Positions 13,079 to 13,616 of a stretch of DNA of 13,616 nucleotides are shown here, in pieces. The DNA comes from Chloroflexota bacterium (GTDB lineage: Bacteria; Chloroflexota; Dehalococcoidia; GIF9; UBA5620). Location: NCBI GenBank assembly GCA_026389735.1, contig JAPLHH010000159.1, forward strand, positions 1 through 13,616, read 5' to 3'. How positions within the stretch are numbered: the stretch's first letter is position 1; every line of letters begins with the position of its first letter. A program made the position numbers and the translations under genes. The notes beneath the pieces are model-generated. The model saw nothing but the letters and a program-made list of their open reading frames with translations, did not search any database and was not told the origin of the DNA.

Positions 13079-13616
13079 TCAGTAATTATTGTGGGTAGCT
13101 TTTTCCTTGAGTTTGACATATTCATCGGTCACCCTCGCCTGAATTTGAGCTACTGTCTCTTTGGTAAGGTGCCGGAATCTTCCTTGTAGCTTGAAGTAAT
13201 CCTCCACAGGGCGCAGCTGGGGAAAATCGAAATTCAGAGTATATCTGCCCTCTTCTATTTCATAAAGAGGGAAAATACCTGTTTCCACTGCCAATCGCCC
13301 TGCCCTGATAGTTAAATCTGAAGGTAGACGCCAGCCAGTAGGGCAAACAGACAATATATGTATATAAGACGGGCCTTCGACTTTCATGGCTTTATTGATT
13401 TTATTCATGAGGTCAAAAGGATAACTATGGCAGGCGGTAGCTACATAGGGTATGTCATGAGCTGCAGCAATAGCCGGCATGTTCTTCTTCCATGTAGTTT
13501 GTCCAATGCTGACCTTGCCTGCAGGTGAGGTGGTGGTGGAAGCGCCAAGAGGGGTAGCACTTGAACGCTGAATGCCAGTATTCATGTATGCTTCATTATC
13601 AAAGCAGATGTATATA
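13079..13616 (-). CDS. porB: Pyruvate:ferredoxin oxidoreductase beta subunit, C-terminal part (partial)
   Basis: This is the C-terminal 179 residues of a thiamine diphosphate-binding beta subunit; the gene continues past the window edge. The visible sequence begins IYICFDNEAYMNTGIQRSSA, the conserved end of the TPP-binding region in PorB, and continues with GASTTTSPAGK, HDIPYVATA and the conserved CPTGW near the middle. The enzyme oxidatively decarboxylates pyruvate to acetyl-CoA and reduces ferredoxin, or runs the reverse reaction. The CPTGW and YMNTGIQRS motifs favour pyruvate over 2-oxoglutarate as substrate; related 2-ketoacid oxidoreductases cannot be fully excluded. The ATG at 13585 is internal, since homology runs upstream of it to the edge. 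porA and the gamma and delta subunits should lie just beyond the window. Confidence 0.9.
   Translation of the reverse strand, partial: IYICFDNEAYMNTGIQRSSATPLGASTTTSPAGKVSIGQTTWKKNMPAIAAAHDIPYVATACHSYPFDLMNKINKAMKVEGPSYIHILSVCPTGWRLPSDLTIRAGRLAVETGIFPLYEIEEGRYTLNFDFPQLRPVEDYFKLQGRFRHLTKETVAQIQARVTDEYVKLKEKATHNNY

Overview
The window looks like part of an anaerobic bacterial chromosome. The best guess is Chloroflexota, class Dehalococcoidia or a close relative. This rests on the look of the proteins (class II EPSP synthase, a LexA plus DUF6504 pair, a pyruvate:ferredoxin oxidoreductase next to a soluble NuoE/NuoF/HoxU-type module) and on roughly 45-47% GC in the samples I counted by hand. No search was run, so the taxonomic call is inference.

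Layout. Positions 1-2556 (+) hold the end of prephenate dehydrogenase (tyrA), aroA, a RemA/DUF370 gene and guanylate kinase (gmk), packed with overlaps or very short gaps. ybeY (-) converges on gmk, and a tRNA-Ser(GCU) gene with its own promoter runs divergently from ybeY. Positions 3592-6895 (+) hold miaB, nadB (4-bp overlap with miaB) and a ridA-family gene. Positions 6896-8403 (+) hold a strong promoter with operator-like repeats, a lexA gene broken by an internal deletion with frameshift, a DUF6504-like gene and a small double zinc-ribbon protein. Positions 8404-9961 hold a truncated 3' half of a tRNA-Pro gene, a more GC-rich degV gene (-) and the intact tRNA-Pro(UGG) gene (-), so degV lies between two imperfect direct repeats of the tRNA 3' half. 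Positions 10031-13616 (-) hold, in transcription order, the end of porB, then nuoE, nuoF and a HoxU/NuoG-like iron-sulfur subunit, spaced as one operon.

How the genes work together. tyrA and aroA belong to aromatic amino acid synthesis. NadB makes iminoaspartate for NAD synthesis, and RidA-type enzymes remove reactive imines and enamines. LexA and DUF6504 point to the SOS response, although this LexA lacks the segment expected to carry its catalytic lysine. The por/nuoEF/hoxU-like block would move electrons between pyruvate-derived reduced ferredoxin and NAD(H).

The most notable points are the disrupted lexA, the tRNA-Pro repeat arrangement around degV, the HoxU-like subunit that lacks the usual His/Cys cluster ligands and ends in an extra four-cysteine tail, and an EPSP synthase carrying all four class II (glyphosate-insensitive type) motifs. 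I found no CRISPR array, insertion sequence or clearly new multi-gene system.
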